A stretch of DNA of 48,559 nucleotides. It comes from Spongospora subterranea f. sp. subterranea. Taxonomy: Eukaryota > Endomyxa: Phytomyxea > Phytomyxea > Plasmodiophorida. The notes under the pieces are model-generated. The model ran no database searches. It worked only from the letters and a program-made list of their open reading frames with translations, and had not been told where the DNA came from. Location: the NCBI GenBank assembly GCA_049724395.1, contig JAUGWO010000079.1, positions 1-48,559 on the forward strand. The letters are read 5' to 3'. Positions 21,620 through 30,983 of the stretch are shown here, one piece after another (position 1 is the first letter of the stretch; every line of letters begins with the position of its first letter). Both the position numbers and the translations under genes were made by a program.

Positions 21620-22670
21620 TTGAATCGATCCAACCTACGCTGCTTGCAAGATTGTCGAGCGTTGCTGTGACAGTTTTGCGTCTTACCGGGCATGTCATGA
21701 TCAAAACTCTTTGCCCGAAGTCCAAAGAAGTCCTCAAACATCATCTCGGGGATTGGTGACAATTGCCAAAACTCGACGCCGTTCGAGCGAGCATCGTTGC
21801 CACTTTACGAAGCGTGGCTTTGCAAATATTGGCCAATCCAGCACAATCTGCTGACACTTTAGCGCACATTGGTGCAAACGACGGTGGTGACGACATCAAC
21901 GACCACTGTCGAGCTGGTTGGTACGCATTCAGGTCAGGATCGTATCACCCCTCAGGTTGAAGTTATTGACGGCCAATAATTCTCATCTTGGACGCTACGC
22001 CATCACCGAAAGTTCTCTTTACTTCCTGTCACGTCGCAATCATCCGGCTCCGCTCGACGCAGGCACTGCGGCAATTGACGCCGAGCTACAATCGACTTGC
22101 TGACCCGAAGCATTGTGTGCATCGCAGATTCACAATCGCTGGCCACCAGCTGTGAGCGAACCTTCAACTGCGGAAAACAATTTCGTCGATCCGTCGACGA
22201 TCGATGAAAACGCACCGGCGGGACGACCACTCTCCTGTAGCGATGGTCGTAGTTTCGACGCCGGCCAGTCTAGCGGCGGTTTCCTTGGCATTGTGCGATG
22301 ATTCATGGCCAAACTGACATCGGCGATCGACTGGGAGTCAATCTAACCAGCGGAACATTCCTCTCTTAGCCCTATATCGCCCGACGACCACTATAGATCA
22401 AAGCAACCGTACTGACGTGACCAATGCCAATACAGTCAACGCCTTTACCCCCAATGAACGACGTCTGCACCAGCAGCGTCGCTACATAGGTTAAAAAAAA
22501 AGATCAGCTGGATTAAGTTTGCTGAATGATGGTGTTATTGGGCACTTATCGAAACCACGGTCGGCGAAGCTCTCCATCAGCTGTGTCAGTCAACGCAGCT
22601 GAAGCAGCGGGCGAAAAAATTTAACAAAAAAACCAAATAGCAATGATTTGCTGACATCAAACTGTTTATA
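21620..22670. other. Gene-poor stretch with a trace of gypsy protease
   Basis: About 1 kb without a convincing gene. Near 21953 the plus strand reads QVEVIDGQ, like the VEVIDGR box just after the gypsy-1 protease (about 8920), suggesting decayed gypsy sequence in plus orientation. A short A-run is at about 22492-22501. Other short frames here have no recognisable motif. Confidence 0.35.
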
Positions 22671-22671
22671 T

Positions 22672-22730
22672 GTCCTCTCTCTCTGTCTCTCTCTCCTTTC
22701 TCTCTCTCTTCTTTTCCCTCACAAACTCTT
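22672..22730. repeat. CT-rich simple sequence
   Basis: A pyrimidine tract made of repeated TCTCTC with TGTCTC and CTTTTCCC interruptions, about 55-60 bp. It precedes the second copy of the 1.13-kb unit. Confidence 0.85.
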
Positions 22731-22898
22731 CTATCCCTCCATCTGTCTTCTTGAGCGACGTTTCGCGTCAGTCTTACTCCTCGTTTGGTGGTTTGTTTAG
22801 TCGTGCTGGCCCAGGTGTTCATACACACTGGTCTCAACACTGTATTTCCCCAATACACATATCAAATTCGATTCACTCAACCATTGACGTTCGGGCAG

Positions 22899-24035
22899 TT
22901 TCATTGGACGATCAGGCTGTTGAACTTCGCTGTACCGTTCTAATGTTGTTTCAAAATCAATGGAGCTCGGTTCATGAAATCTGCATAACAGAACTTTGAA
23001 CGAACAAGACTTCCGCAAATTTAGACGTTCCCGTTGCGAGATTTATGTATTGTTTAGTAGTAAGACCTGGAAATGACAGTCCCCGATTATCATGAACGAT
23101 GTGCTTCATGTTTCTGACAAACTCTTGTGAAGTGTCGTCGTGAGTCGGTGTCGATTTGCTAATGGTTATAAGTAGATTCTGCAGTTGACACCATCTCCCA
23201 ATCACAGATGAAGGTCCGACAGAATTGATAAAAACGTTAAAACAACATCGTGGAGGCTGTTGACGTGTCTCACGCTGAAGTTGAAATAGTTATCTTGTTC
23301 CGAAACGTTTTGCGTTCGTTCGATGATGGTCGACGCAATTCGTTTGAGGGCGTCGATCCCTGCATTCAAATCCAGCAACGTCTCCGTGCAATTCTCACTC
23401 TCGATGGCCGAATCGGGTTTAATCAGTACATCATGTGGGGCCCAGACCAGGCCCACTCTCGTGTACGACCCGTTGAATTCGTACGATTCCGCCTGGAGAA
23501 CACTCTCGTGAAGACGACGTCCGGGTTGACAGAGACTGTCAGATTTCATCATTTTTATCTCCAGACAAACGCTTTTTCTGGATTTTGTTGTACAGACGAT
23601 ATCGGCTCGGCCATACTGAGTGGCGATTTTGCTGTTGCAGTACGCCACTCGAGGCGATACGACTTCCACTTTCACCGACTCTGAAATGACCTGCTTATCG
23701 CATAGTAAAAATAACGCGATCAGCATTTTGATATGCCCTTGGCGTAGATACAACCCCTTCCAATCATTGGTTGCTTCCAAAGCTTTCGCTGGATAATTTT
23801 CTGTTTGACCAGGAATTGTTTTGATCCCAACCGGATGGCGCAAATAGGGTCCGTCCTCGTATCCCCATGAATTTCAAATTCCGAGTGGCAGCTCTCGTCG
23901 TTGCACGAGTATTCCCATCGATGGAATATCCAAATTCGTAGAACGGCAATGGTCAGTTCGTATTGCGGGTCCAACTCGAAAAATCATCGAATGACGAACG
24001 GGTTTGTCCGAAGCTGGTCTGATACGTGTCGTGTA
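22899..24035 (-). repeat. 1.13-kb duplicated unit, copy B
   Basis: Second copy of the unit at 17205-18345, same orientation, about 5.7 kb away. It starts TTTCATTGGACGATCAGGCT and ends GATACGTGTCGTGT. On its left the minus-strand peptide continues past the shared border (SVYEHLGQHD near 22800), unlike copy A where the minisatellite begins. That suggests copy B keeps more of the original 3' context. Confidence 0.9.
23202..23843 (-). CDS. PD-(D/E)XK nuclease-like protein, copy B
   Basis: A 213-residue minus-strand frame, longer at its C-terminus than copy A. It has the same core: YGRADIVCTTKSRKSVCLEI followed by KMMKSDSL, with the Asp and ExK pair, then QAESYEFNGSYTRVGLVWAP and a final helical part (LLDLNAGIDALKRIASTII). 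Differences from copy A are mostly conservative (YTTKSRKT to CTTKSRKS, LKLDS to IKPDS). The N-terminal 20 residues diverge in frame from copy A, where an indel changes the reading around 23795. Preservation of the core in both copies suggests past selection or recent duplication. Function unknown. Confidence 0.5.
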   Translation of the reverse strand: MRHPVGIKTIPGQTENYPAKALEATNDWKGLYLRQGHIKMLIALFLLCDKQVISESVKVEVVSPRVAYCNSKIATQYGRADIVCTTKSRKSVCLEIKMMKSDSLCQPGRRLHESVLQAESYEFNGSYTRVGLVWAPHDVLIKPDSAIESENCTETLLDLNAGIDALKRIASTIIERTQNVSEQDNYFNFSVRHVNSLHDVVLTFLSILSDLHL

Positions 24036-24044
24036 AATGTTTCG

Positions 24045-24308
24045 CATTGTCATACCTGATGTTCGATTGTTTCGGAATGTTTGTCACAGTGCCTGCTCAT
24101 GTTCGTGTCTTCCATTCCAATGTTGCTGAGGTGTTGTCTGCATCTGCTATGTCCAGTTCGTGCTCTGTTAATTAGCATGTGTGGCGTCGATTCACGTTGT
24201 AGTTTGCGAAACGGATCTCTATCTGGGTAGTTTGGGAAGTGGCTACGCTGGACGTTCGCTTTCAGGTACTGTTTTAATTGCCCTCTTTCATATTTCTTAA
24301 GTTGGTAA
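24045..24308 (-). mobile_element. LINE 3' fragment (post-RNase H zinc-binding region)
   Basis: The minus strand reads YQLKKYERGQLKQYLKANVQ and then INRARTGHSRCRQHLSNIG with HCDKHSETIEHQV. This matches LNRARTGHSCARQHLKNLK and HCNERIETVEHQV near the end of LINE-B. It is the C-terminal zinc-binding segment of a LINE-A/B relative, lying between unit B and the MULE. Confidence 0.8.
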
Positions 24309-24376
24309 GTGGACACCCCTGGTACGCCTCACACAATTATACATTACTACTCAGGTTATCACAGCTTGTTATCTCG

Positions 24377-25021
24377 ATGGAATCCTCTTCTCTTTTGTCA
24401 ACGGTTGAAAAAACCTTCCAAGTCTTTAAACGCCAGATGCACGCAGCAGAGTACAATATTAACAAACGTCGGTTCAAACGCAACAGCTCCGGTTCCATAT
24501 ACAAGGTGTGGCTAGTCTGTCAGCACGGTCGATCCTACTGCAACTCTCGGCCGCTTCTCGAAAGCGATACGCGTATCAAATGTACGAGTACCAATAGAAT
24601 GAACTGTCCCTGGTCTGCAAAAATTCAAGCCAATAATGACCTTACCAAATGGTCGCTGAACTTGATCTGCGATGAACATAACCACCAGCCGGCCACTGAA
24701 AGTTCTACATTTTCCTCAGCTCGGACGTTGAATGATGAAAAGAAAGCTTTGATAGGAGATATGAATCAAGCTGGTGCTCAGCCTAAAACGATCATTGCCG
24801 CTTTGCGTCAGCGATATCCTGGAATAGCCGTGACCTCCCAGGACGTCTACAATATTGTCAAGCGAATAAGGACATCAGAATTATCAGGAAAAAGCCCCAT
24901 TGCGGCATTACTAGACCAGTTAATCACAGATAATGTATTGCATGCTTACCAATACGACGATCACCGCACCGTCTTCTTCGATCAAACTGGTCAGACAATA
25001 TCACCATACCGTTCTCATTGA
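24377..25021 (+). CDS. FAR1-like domain protein of the MULE (transposase N-terminus)
   Basis: About 214 residues from MESSSLLSTVEKTF. The segment CQHGRSYCNSRPLLESDTRI, then KCTSTNRMNCPWSAKI, LNLICDEHNHQP, is the FAR1/WRKY-GCM1-type zinc-binding domain (C..C..H.H) that MULE transposases use to bind their ends. It continues with a helical linker (LIGDMNQAGAQPKTIIAALR, VTSQDVYNIVKRIR) typical of these transposases. The frame stops at 25021 just as the catalytic domain should begin. I chose the Met at 24377 over an upstream extension that lies in the terminal repeat. Confidence 0.75.
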   Translation: MESSSLLSTVEKTFQVFKRQMHAAEYNINKRRFKRNSSGSIYKVWLVCQHGRSYCNSRPLLESDTRIKCTSTNRMNCPWSAKIQANNDLTKWSLNLICDEHNHQPATESSTFSSARTLNDEKKALIGDMNQAGAQPKTIIAALRQRYPGIAVTSQDVYNIVKRIRTSELSGKSPIAALLDQLITDNVLHAYQYDDHRTVFFDQTGQTISPYRSH

Positions 25022-25115
25022 TGCTACTTACAAAACCAATCGGTAAAAGTTTACCTGCTTCTCCTGCTAAAACTCAACCGTTCTCTTAGTTTTCGGATGC
25101 CTTTTATTTCTGACG

Positions 25116-25475
25116 ATGGAAATCCCGTGTTCTCATATGATGAAAGAACTTATACAACAAAACTCTGTGCTAAACCCCCAAAATTTTCACTGTCATTGGC
25201 GACTGAGCATTCCTGTTGGAGTTTCTCTACAAGATAGTTCACAGACGTTTGCTCAAGCTCTGTCGGAACTGGATGCAACTTACCAATCGTTGCCACCTCA
25301 TCGCCAGCGAGTTATACAGGAAGGCGTCAACGTTTTAACAAGCATACGGCGAGATACAAACTTCATTCAAAATCCAGAACAAGTTACCGCTCGAGGACGA
25401 CCTCAAGGGTCAGTCGCTCGGTTGGGATCCTGTATCTTCGACACGGAGAGATCCTTCTGGTTTCGAGAATGCTGA
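25116..25475 (+). pseudogene. MULE transposase C-terminal remnant (SWIM region)
   Basis: The plus frame MEIPCSHMMKELIQQNSVL then NPQNFHCHWRLSIPV has the C.H...(H.H/C) pattern of a SWIM zinc finger end. It is followed by a linker and QVTARGRPQGSVARLG, an AT-hook-like RGRP tail common in fungal MULEs. The left part of the SWIM finger and the catalytic core are absent. The tail enters the fold-back at 25349. Confidence 0.7.
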
Positions 25476-25581
25476 AGGATCTCTCCGTGTCGAAGATACA
25501 GGACCCAACCGAGCGACTGACCCTTGAGGTCGTCCTCGAGCGGTAACTTGTTCTGGATTTTGAGTGAAGTTTGTATCTCGC
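25349..25581. repeat. 233-bp hairpin: near-perfect inverted repeat with ~105-bp arms
   Basis: The left arm from GCGAGATACAAACTTCATTC to GACACGGAGAGATCCTT is repeated inverted up to GAAGTTTGTATCTCGC, with only a few differences. About 20 bp of loop surrounds TCTGGTTTCGAGAATGC. The left arm is the coding tail of the MULE transposase, so the right arm is an inverted duplicate of it, not an independent transposon end. Confidence 0.95.
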
Positions 25582-25799
25582 GTGTTTATGGTTGATGTGG
25601 CCGCTCTGGTCACAATCGCCGATCATGTAGTTCGATAGACTCAACACCAATAGGGGCGGTGTCGCTGTAAGTAATTGCCGAACAATTGTTAATTGAAGTA
25701 CTGTTTCTGAATAAAGACGTCTGGTAATGTATAATTGTGTGATTTATAAGAAAATGCGTAAACCATCGACCAATTTGGGGTGTCCACGGACCGGACGCC

Positions 25800-25817
25800 T
25801 TAGAGCATCTCCACCGC
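25800..25817 (+). repeat. Harbinger left terminal inverted repeat
   Basis: TTAGAGCATCTCCACCGC, exact complement of 28446-28463. Marks the left end of the element. Confidence 0.9.
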
Positions 25818-25925
25818 AAATCCTCAAATTCACAGTCCCTATCCCCAAATATGTTCGAGCGGCCTTTTATAGGGACAGTTAGTGCGTCACCGCGAGGTAT
25901 CCCCAAAAACGATCCGTATATCTTC

Positions 25926-27237
25926 ATGGACCTGCTTCGCCGGTTGCAAATGTCGTTTATCGAAGAGGATCAGAACGATGCTATCATTGATGCTGTTCTG
26001 TCATCCGACGATGAAATGTTCAGTTCAGGGCAATTAGGTTCTCGCCATGGGGGCTCAAGGGTTGGTCGAAAACGTAATGTCGAACGTGGACGAGCACTGG
26101 GTGCGGCCCGCATTTACTCTGATTACTTCTCGGAAAACCCTATTTACAATGACAGGTTGTTTCGCCGACGCTTTCGGATGAGGAGAGAAGTTTTTCTACG
26201 CGTTCTCAACGGCGTCCGAGATTTCGACGAGTACTTCGAGCAGAAGAAAGACGCTCTGCTCCAATCCGGACTGTCCACCATTCAAAAGGTCACCGCGGCG
26301 ATTCGGCAAATGGCGTATGGAACCGGTGCAGATGCATGCGACGAGTATATTCGAATCGGAGAGAGCACTGCGGCAGTTTGCCTTGACCGGTTCGCTGCAG
26401 CAGTTGTGGGGAGATTCGCTGGCGAGTATTTACGCGCTCCTACGCCAGAAGACTTAGAGAGGATCATTCGGGTCAATGCTGGTCGTGGATTCCCTGGTCT
26501 CCAAGGATCTTTGGATTGTTATAACTGGAAATGGGGACAAATGTCCCAAAGCAAAGCAGGGGCAATTCAAGGGCCATAAAGGCACTTCGATTTCCCTTGA
26601 GGCAGTGGTGGATGGCGAACTGTGGTTTTGGCACATTCATTTCGGAATACCAGGCGCGTTGAACGATATCAACGTTGTTCAAAGATCAACGTTGCTGCAT
26701 AATTTGATCAACGGCAAATCCCATCCAGTTACCTTCCCCGTCAATGGCAACGCCTATGCCATGCCATACTTCTTGGTTGATGGCATATATCCAAGATGGT
26801 ATGTGTTTATGAAGTCAATTCCGGACCCTCTTGGTGAGGCAGAAGCGCTCTTCACCAGGATGCACGAGGCGATCAGGAAGGATGTGGAACGTGGATTCGG
26901 AGTCATTCAGGCGCGCTGGGCGATTACAAAGCTCCCTGGTCGCAAATGGACTGTTTCTCGCCTATCAATGATAATGCATGCGTGCATAATCCTTCATAAT
27001 ATGGTGATAGAGGATGAACGCAGCAGCCACAAGCTCGGTCAAGACTTAGAGTTTGATGGACCTGTGAGTGCACGAGCGCGAACCAGCAACGTCATGGTAC
27101 TTCGTTGCGCTGACGATCTGGTTGACGGTTCCTTTGGTGCAACGGCAGCCAGAATGATGGCGACGCGCGATTTCGAAGCAGGAGCTCAGCTGAAACAAGA
27201 TCTGATTGCGGAAATGTGGAAAACGCATGGGAATTAA
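25926..27237 (+). pseudogene. PIF/Harbinger transposase (plant-transposon-type DDE nuclease), one frame slip
   Basis: Two overlapping plus frames cover one transposase of about 436 residues. N-terminal part from MDLLRRLQMSFIEEDQ: helical DNA-binding region (RLFRRRFRMRREVFLRVL, STIQKVTAAIRQMAYGTGAD, DEYIRIGESTA), then RGFPGLQGSLDCYNWKW with the first catalytic Asp. A one-base slip near 26535 moves to the second frame: KCPKAKQGQFKGHKG, LEAVVDGELWFWHIHFGIPG, LNDINVVQRS (second Asp), YFLVDGIYPRW, RKDVERGFGVIQARWAI (catalytic Glu) and CIILHNMVIEDER. All three DDE residues are present. The product would cut and rejoin the element ends in the nucleus. Start at 25926 was preferred to 25851 because similarity begins there. 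An intron is unlikely at the slip. Confidence 0.88.
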
Positions 27238-27244
27238 ATTGCTT

Positions 27245-28086
27245 TTATTCAGAATTTTTTGGCAATTGAGCTTTGAGGTTTTCTAACGCCTGCTGTTTTT
27301 TCAATGCCAGGTACTGCGCGCCAACATGGTCATCATCGCGGACGACGATGCTGAACAGAGCCAGTTCGTTCTGCTCTTGCAGCAGCTCGTTACGGCGCGT
27401 CTGCGATGCAGCAATGTCTTGCTTGACTTTCAGAAGCTGCTGACGACTCTCGTCTTCGCGCTTATCGCCAAGCAGATTTTTTTTGGCAGCCTTGCAGCCG
27501 AGTGGGCGTTCACCATCTTGGCTTCCTTGCACGCCCTCTAAAACGGCTCGCTCCCTTTTTGCTGCCAAAGGGCTGGTGATCACCTACACACAATGCGTTA
27601 CATTGCAAATTTATCATACTCAATTCAGTTTGATTTCACCTTCCACTTGTCGCCAAACGCTTGCAGAGCCCGCCAACACGATTCAAATTCAAAGGACACG
27701 TTTTGTTCCTTTTCAAAAAGGTCGTGGGCGAACTGAAGATAATCTTCATCATTAGACCCGCTCCTTTCAATGGACGTCGCAGTAGAATAGTACCCGATAA
27801 AAAGGTTTATCGCTGTTTGTAGGACGCTCCACCGGTTCTTCAGGGCTTTTTGTGTTCGGTCGGAAGAGCCGCCGCGCGCTACAAACGACGTTGACACCTT
27901 TTCCCAATACACGGTGCCTTTCTGATCGACACCGTTGATGGAATCGTAGCCAACCGATCCTACCGCACGCGTAAGCGCGAGGTTTTCCTCGTCTTTCCAT
28001 GATTTGCCTCGACCGGCCTTCTTTGTTGCTCCGGGAGCAACACACTCCTCGACAACTGAATCATTCATGATTGACTGTAATGTCAT
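27245..28086 (-). CDS. Harbinger Myb/SANT-like protein, two exons
   Basis: Exon 1 runs 28086-27640 (149 codons from MTLQSIMNDSVVEECV) and exon 2 runs 27583-27245 (112 codons plus stop), joined in phase 0 at KWK|VITSP across a 56-nt intron. Residues 25-130 form a Myb/SANT or NAM-associated type domain (GKSWKDEENLALTRAVGSVG, VYWEKVSTSFVARGG, RTQKALKNRWSVLQTAINLF). The C-terminal part has ERPLGCKAAKKNLL and a coiled-coil stretch (QQLLKVKQDIAASQTRRNEL), ending QLPKNSE. In PIF/Harbinger elements this partner helps the transposase bind DNA and enter the nucleus. The frame is also open upstream into the 27-bp minisatellite, so a longer N-terminus (repeats of MGTARNKQN) is possible. Confidence 0.82.
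27584..27639 (-). other. 56-nt spliceosomal intron in the Harbinger Myb-like gene
   Basis: Donor AAG|GTGAAATC at 27639 and acceptor TGTGTAG|GTG at 27584, with several A-rich candidate branch sites (CTGAATT, GTAACGC). Without splicing the frame stops at KVKSN, while removal joins exactly to the conserved ERPLGCKAAK region in phase. The donor GTGAAA is slightly non-consensus. Confidence 0.8.
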
Positions 28087-28104
28087 GGAATTACTCCGTG
28101 GGGA

Positions 28105-28345
28105 CAGCTTTCGGGCAGTCCCCATATTTTGTTTGTTTCGGGCAGTCCCCATATTTTGTTTGTTTCGGGCAGTCCCCATATTGGGGTTTGTTTCGGGCAG
28201 TCCCCATATTTTGTTTGTTTCGGGCAGTCCCCATATTTTGTTTGTTTCGGGCAGTCCCCATATTTTGTTTGTTTCGGGCAGTCCCCATATTTTGTTTGTT
28301 TCGGGCAGTCCCCATATTTTGTTTGTTTCGGGCAGTCCCCAAATT
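28105..28345. repeat. Minisatellite, 27-bp unit, about 9 copies, inside Harbinger right end
   Basis: Units of GGGCAGTCCCCATATTTTGT plus TTGTTTC, one lengthened to 28 bp (CATATTGGGGTTTG). The 27-bp unit is nine codons and is open on both strands: MGTARNKQN on minus, ILFVSGSPH or equivalents on plus. It lies between the Myb-like gene start and the right terminal repeat. Confidence 0.95.
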
Positions 28346-28445
28346 TGGGGTCGATTTCGGAGTTTTTTTGGGGATGGGGACTGCGGTGGGGATAAATTTT
28401 GTCCCCAAAGACTTTGAAAAAGTGCGTTGGGACTGTTTTAGGGAC

Positions 28446-28463
28446 GCGGTGGAGATGCTCTAA
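28446..28463 (-). repeat. Harbinger right terminal inverted repeat
   Basis: GCGGTGGAGATGCTCTAA, exact complement of 25800-25817. Confidence 0.9.
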
Positions 28464-30801
28464 TGAACTTCAGAGCAACATATGAAATCGGCAAATGCAA
28501 AAGTCTGGACGCCGGCAACAAAGAAAGATTCCCTTCAAAGTCGTTAGAAGTGTGTAGTTGCTAATACGCCCCTTCGCTGATCATTGTCTGTCATTGTGGT
28601 AGTTCTCACTTTTTCATCAACTTATTGCGATGCTTTTCGAATAGTTGATTTGAGAGTGGCTTCGTGAGAATGTCTGCTAAATTGATCTGCCCTTCCTGTG
28701 TCTGCTCTCACGAATAAAGTGATGCCGTATATCGATATGTTTGGCTCGCGACTTGTTGGAAGTGTTCTTCTCAAGGAAAATAGCACCTTGATTATCTTGA
28801 TGTAGAGTCGCCTGTTTCTTGGTAATAATTCCAAGTTCATGTAGTAAATCTTGTAACCATACGGCTTCCTTCGTCGCATCAGAAGCTGCAATGTATTCGG
28901 CTTCGGTTGTGGATAATGTGACTGTGGATTGTTTCTTGCTTTTCCAAGATATGACGTTATGTCCAATCGAAAATATCCATCCAGTGGTCGACTTGCGATC
29001 GCATATGTCTCCAGCAAAATCGCTGTCAGCCCAACCTGTAAGTTGGTGATCGCCTTGTGTGAAGGTTAGACCTAAATCTGGAGTTCTTTTCAAATACTTG
29101 ATGATTCTTTGAACGGCTTTCCATAACGATATCGTGGGTTTGCTGACATGTCGACTAATGTTGTTGATTGCGAATGCCAGGTCAGGTCGCGTTGCATTTG
29201 CTAAGTACGTAAGGCTTCCGATTGCTTCACGAATCGGGTATGTGCAGTGTGCTGATGATCGCGTCGTCGTCTGGCGTGTAGATTTCCGACATCGGGGTTG
29301 GTGCTGGTTTGCAGTTATCTTGTCCGAATTTGGATATGATAGAGAGTGTGTAATCCATTTGTGTGAGGACGATCCCTTTGTCTATATATCTTGCTTGTAA
29401 TCCGAGAAATCGTTGTAGTTCCCCTAAGTTTTTCATTTTGAAGTTGTGGCCCATGATAGTTGAGATGCTGTCGATTTCGGTCTTGTCGTTCCTGTTAATA
29501 TTAGATCATCAACGTATGTTCCGATTATGGTTATTCCCTTGTTGTTCTTCTTGTACCATATACATGGCTCTTTCATGGATTGAGTATATCCGTTGTTGCG
29601 GATCAGGTCGAATAGTGATGTCTGCCAAGCTTTACCAGCCTGTTTTAAGCCATAGAGGGCTTTGTTACGCATGCATACCTTGTGCTCGTCCCCGTGCTTT
29701 ATAAAGCCTTCCGGTTGTTCGATGTAAATGGGGAGCAATAATGGTTCATTTAGGTAGGCTGTAGTAAAGTCTCGCTGGTATATCTTCCAGGTATTATTGA
29801 CAGACAGATGAGGATACGAACTGATGTATGTGCAAGTACCGAAGAATAGGTTTCGTGATAGTCGATGCCATGTTTTTGAGAATATCCTTTCGCGACAAAT
29901 CTAGCTTTGGCTATAAGGTGATCGTTGATGTCCTTGTTCTTGGTAAAGATCCATCTTCCTTGATTCGCTTTCACGTGTCGTGGACGGTCGACGAGTGTCC
30001 AAGTGTGATTATCCTTATGTGACGCCATTTCTTTGTCTGCAGCAATTTGCCATTCATGTGCGTCTGGTCGCCTCATTGCTTCCGAGTAAGTTTTCGGATA
30101 GTCGATCAGAGTGTGATGAATTTCGAATCCGTGATCGTCGATGATGGTAAATGGATCGGATCCATCATTCATATCCATCGCCTCTTGCCGCCAATCCAGT
30201 ATAGTGTTTTCGTCGAACTGCACGTCGCGTCTTACGATGACCGTAGCGGTGTTCGAAGGTCGAAGTATGTATCGCTTCTGGTATGGTGCATATCCTAACA
30301 ATTTACATTTCAGTGATGTTGGTTGAAGTGAATCTCGCATAGTGGATTCAATGTGCCAAATATGCTGTACATCCGAATGGTTTCAGGTGCTTAACATCGG
30401 GCTTGACGTTCATCCATAGTTCGTATGGGGTTGTCCATTCGATGCGTCGAGTTGGTAGTCGATTCAGCGTGTACGTAGAGTACTGTACTGCAAATGGCCA
30501 AGAATTGTGGTCAATCTTGGCTTGTATCAGCCCGCAGCGTGTCATCCCCATGATGGTCTGATTACGTCTTTCCTCTTGACCGTTCTGTTGAGGACAGTGA
30601 GGTACAGTGCGTTGGTGTTTGATGTCCTTTTGTAAAAGAAATGCACTCATCGTTTGATTGACATATTCGGATCCATTGTCAGTTAACAAGGTGGTGAGGC
30701 GAAGTTTCGTCTCAGCTTGAGCATCGGTAATGAACAGTTTCATTGCTTCCAAGACTTCGTCAGCGCTCTTGTGCTTTAGAAACTTGACCCATGTCCATGT
30801 G
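28464..30801 (-). mobile_element. copia-1: broken Ty1/copia element, 3' half
   Basis: Fossil Ty1/copia element on the minus strand. Integrase C-terminal part (LLTDNGSEYVNQTMSAFLLQ, TVPHCPQQNGQEERRNQ near 30600), copia-type RT (WTLVDRPRHVKANQGRWIF, ARFVAKGYSQKHGIDYHETY, IIGTYVDDLILTG near 29510), RNase H (TGWADSDFAGD, TLSTTEAEYIAASDATKEAV, LHQDNQGAIF). A polypurine tract (GCGAAGGGGCG) and the inner edge of a 3' LTR (TATTAGCAAC on minus, about 28566) close it. Several breaks, around six. Its 5' part is not seen because gypsy-3 begins at 30802. Confidence 0.85.
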
Positions 30802-30983
30802 TGTAAAGACCTGGACGGAACGAACTATAGGGCTTAAGCTAAAACTAGAGAGAAGGAACTAACAGAGGCTGAGGCTAAACGTGGTGCTTTACTAGAACTA
30901 ATAATAACGATCTGAGCCCGAAGACTCAGATCGTAGATAGGTAATATGGATAGATATTATTGACTGGTGTGGGGGACCTAACA
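30802..30983 (-). repeat. gypsy-3 3' LTR (about 182 bp)
   Basis: In element orientation it starts TGTTAGGTCCCCC right after the polypurine tract and ends CTTTACA next to copia-1 integrase sequence. The end motif is shared with gypsy-2 (ATCTTTACA). No partner LTR is in the window. Confidence 0.7.

Larger units (their letters stand above)
24309..25787 (+). mobile_element. MULE (Mutator-like) transposon, internally deleted, FAR1/SWIM type
   Basis: Inverted ends GTGGACACCCC (24309-24319) and GGGGTGTCCAC (25777-25787), with a second inverted block TCACACAATTATACATTAC a little further in on both sides; the right side carries about 25 extra bp. Inside are a FAR1-like DNA-binding domain frame (24377-25021), the first residues of the MULE catalytic domain (VLIDATYKTNR near 25020), then an abrupt jump to a SWIM-type segment. 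Most of the catalytic domain is missing, so it is a deletion derivative. No 8-10 bp target duplication was found. Confidence 0.8.
25800..28463 (+). mobile_element. PIF/Harbinger DNA transposon with two genes
   Basis: Perfect 18-bp inverted ends, TTAGAGCATCTCCACCGC (25800-25817) and its complement (28446-28463). Inside are a DDE transposase on the plus strand (25926-27237) and, convergent to it, a Myb/SANT-like protein on the minus strand (28086-27245), the standard two-gene layout of PIF/Harbinger elements. A 27-bp minisatellite sits just inside the right end. If the TIR is taken to start at GAGCATC, the flanking triplets are TTA and TAA, so the expected direct 3-bp TWA duplication is not clean. 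One frame slip in the transposase is the only visible damage; the element looks young. Confidence 0.9.

Noticed and set aside
22586-22858. Minus frame rich in Arg/Glu as a host protein
   Set aside because: Composition comes from the CT-rich tract on the other strand; no motif.
23250-23684. Plus-strand 144-residue frames in both 1.13-kb copies (also 17549-17983)
   Set aside because: They are antisense shadows of the nuclease-like frame. The minus strand carries the D..ExK core and better codon-level conservation.
26476-26636. Intron in the Harbinger transposase to explain the frame change
   Set aside because: The two frames meet within a few bases at a conserved motif (W.W..CP), leaving no room for an intron; a one-base slip fits better.
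28004-28463. Plus-strand frames with repeated FVSGSPHIL or FCLFRAVPI
   Set aside because: Produced by the 27-bp minisatellite on the opposite strand of the Myb-like gene; no support beyond the repeat.
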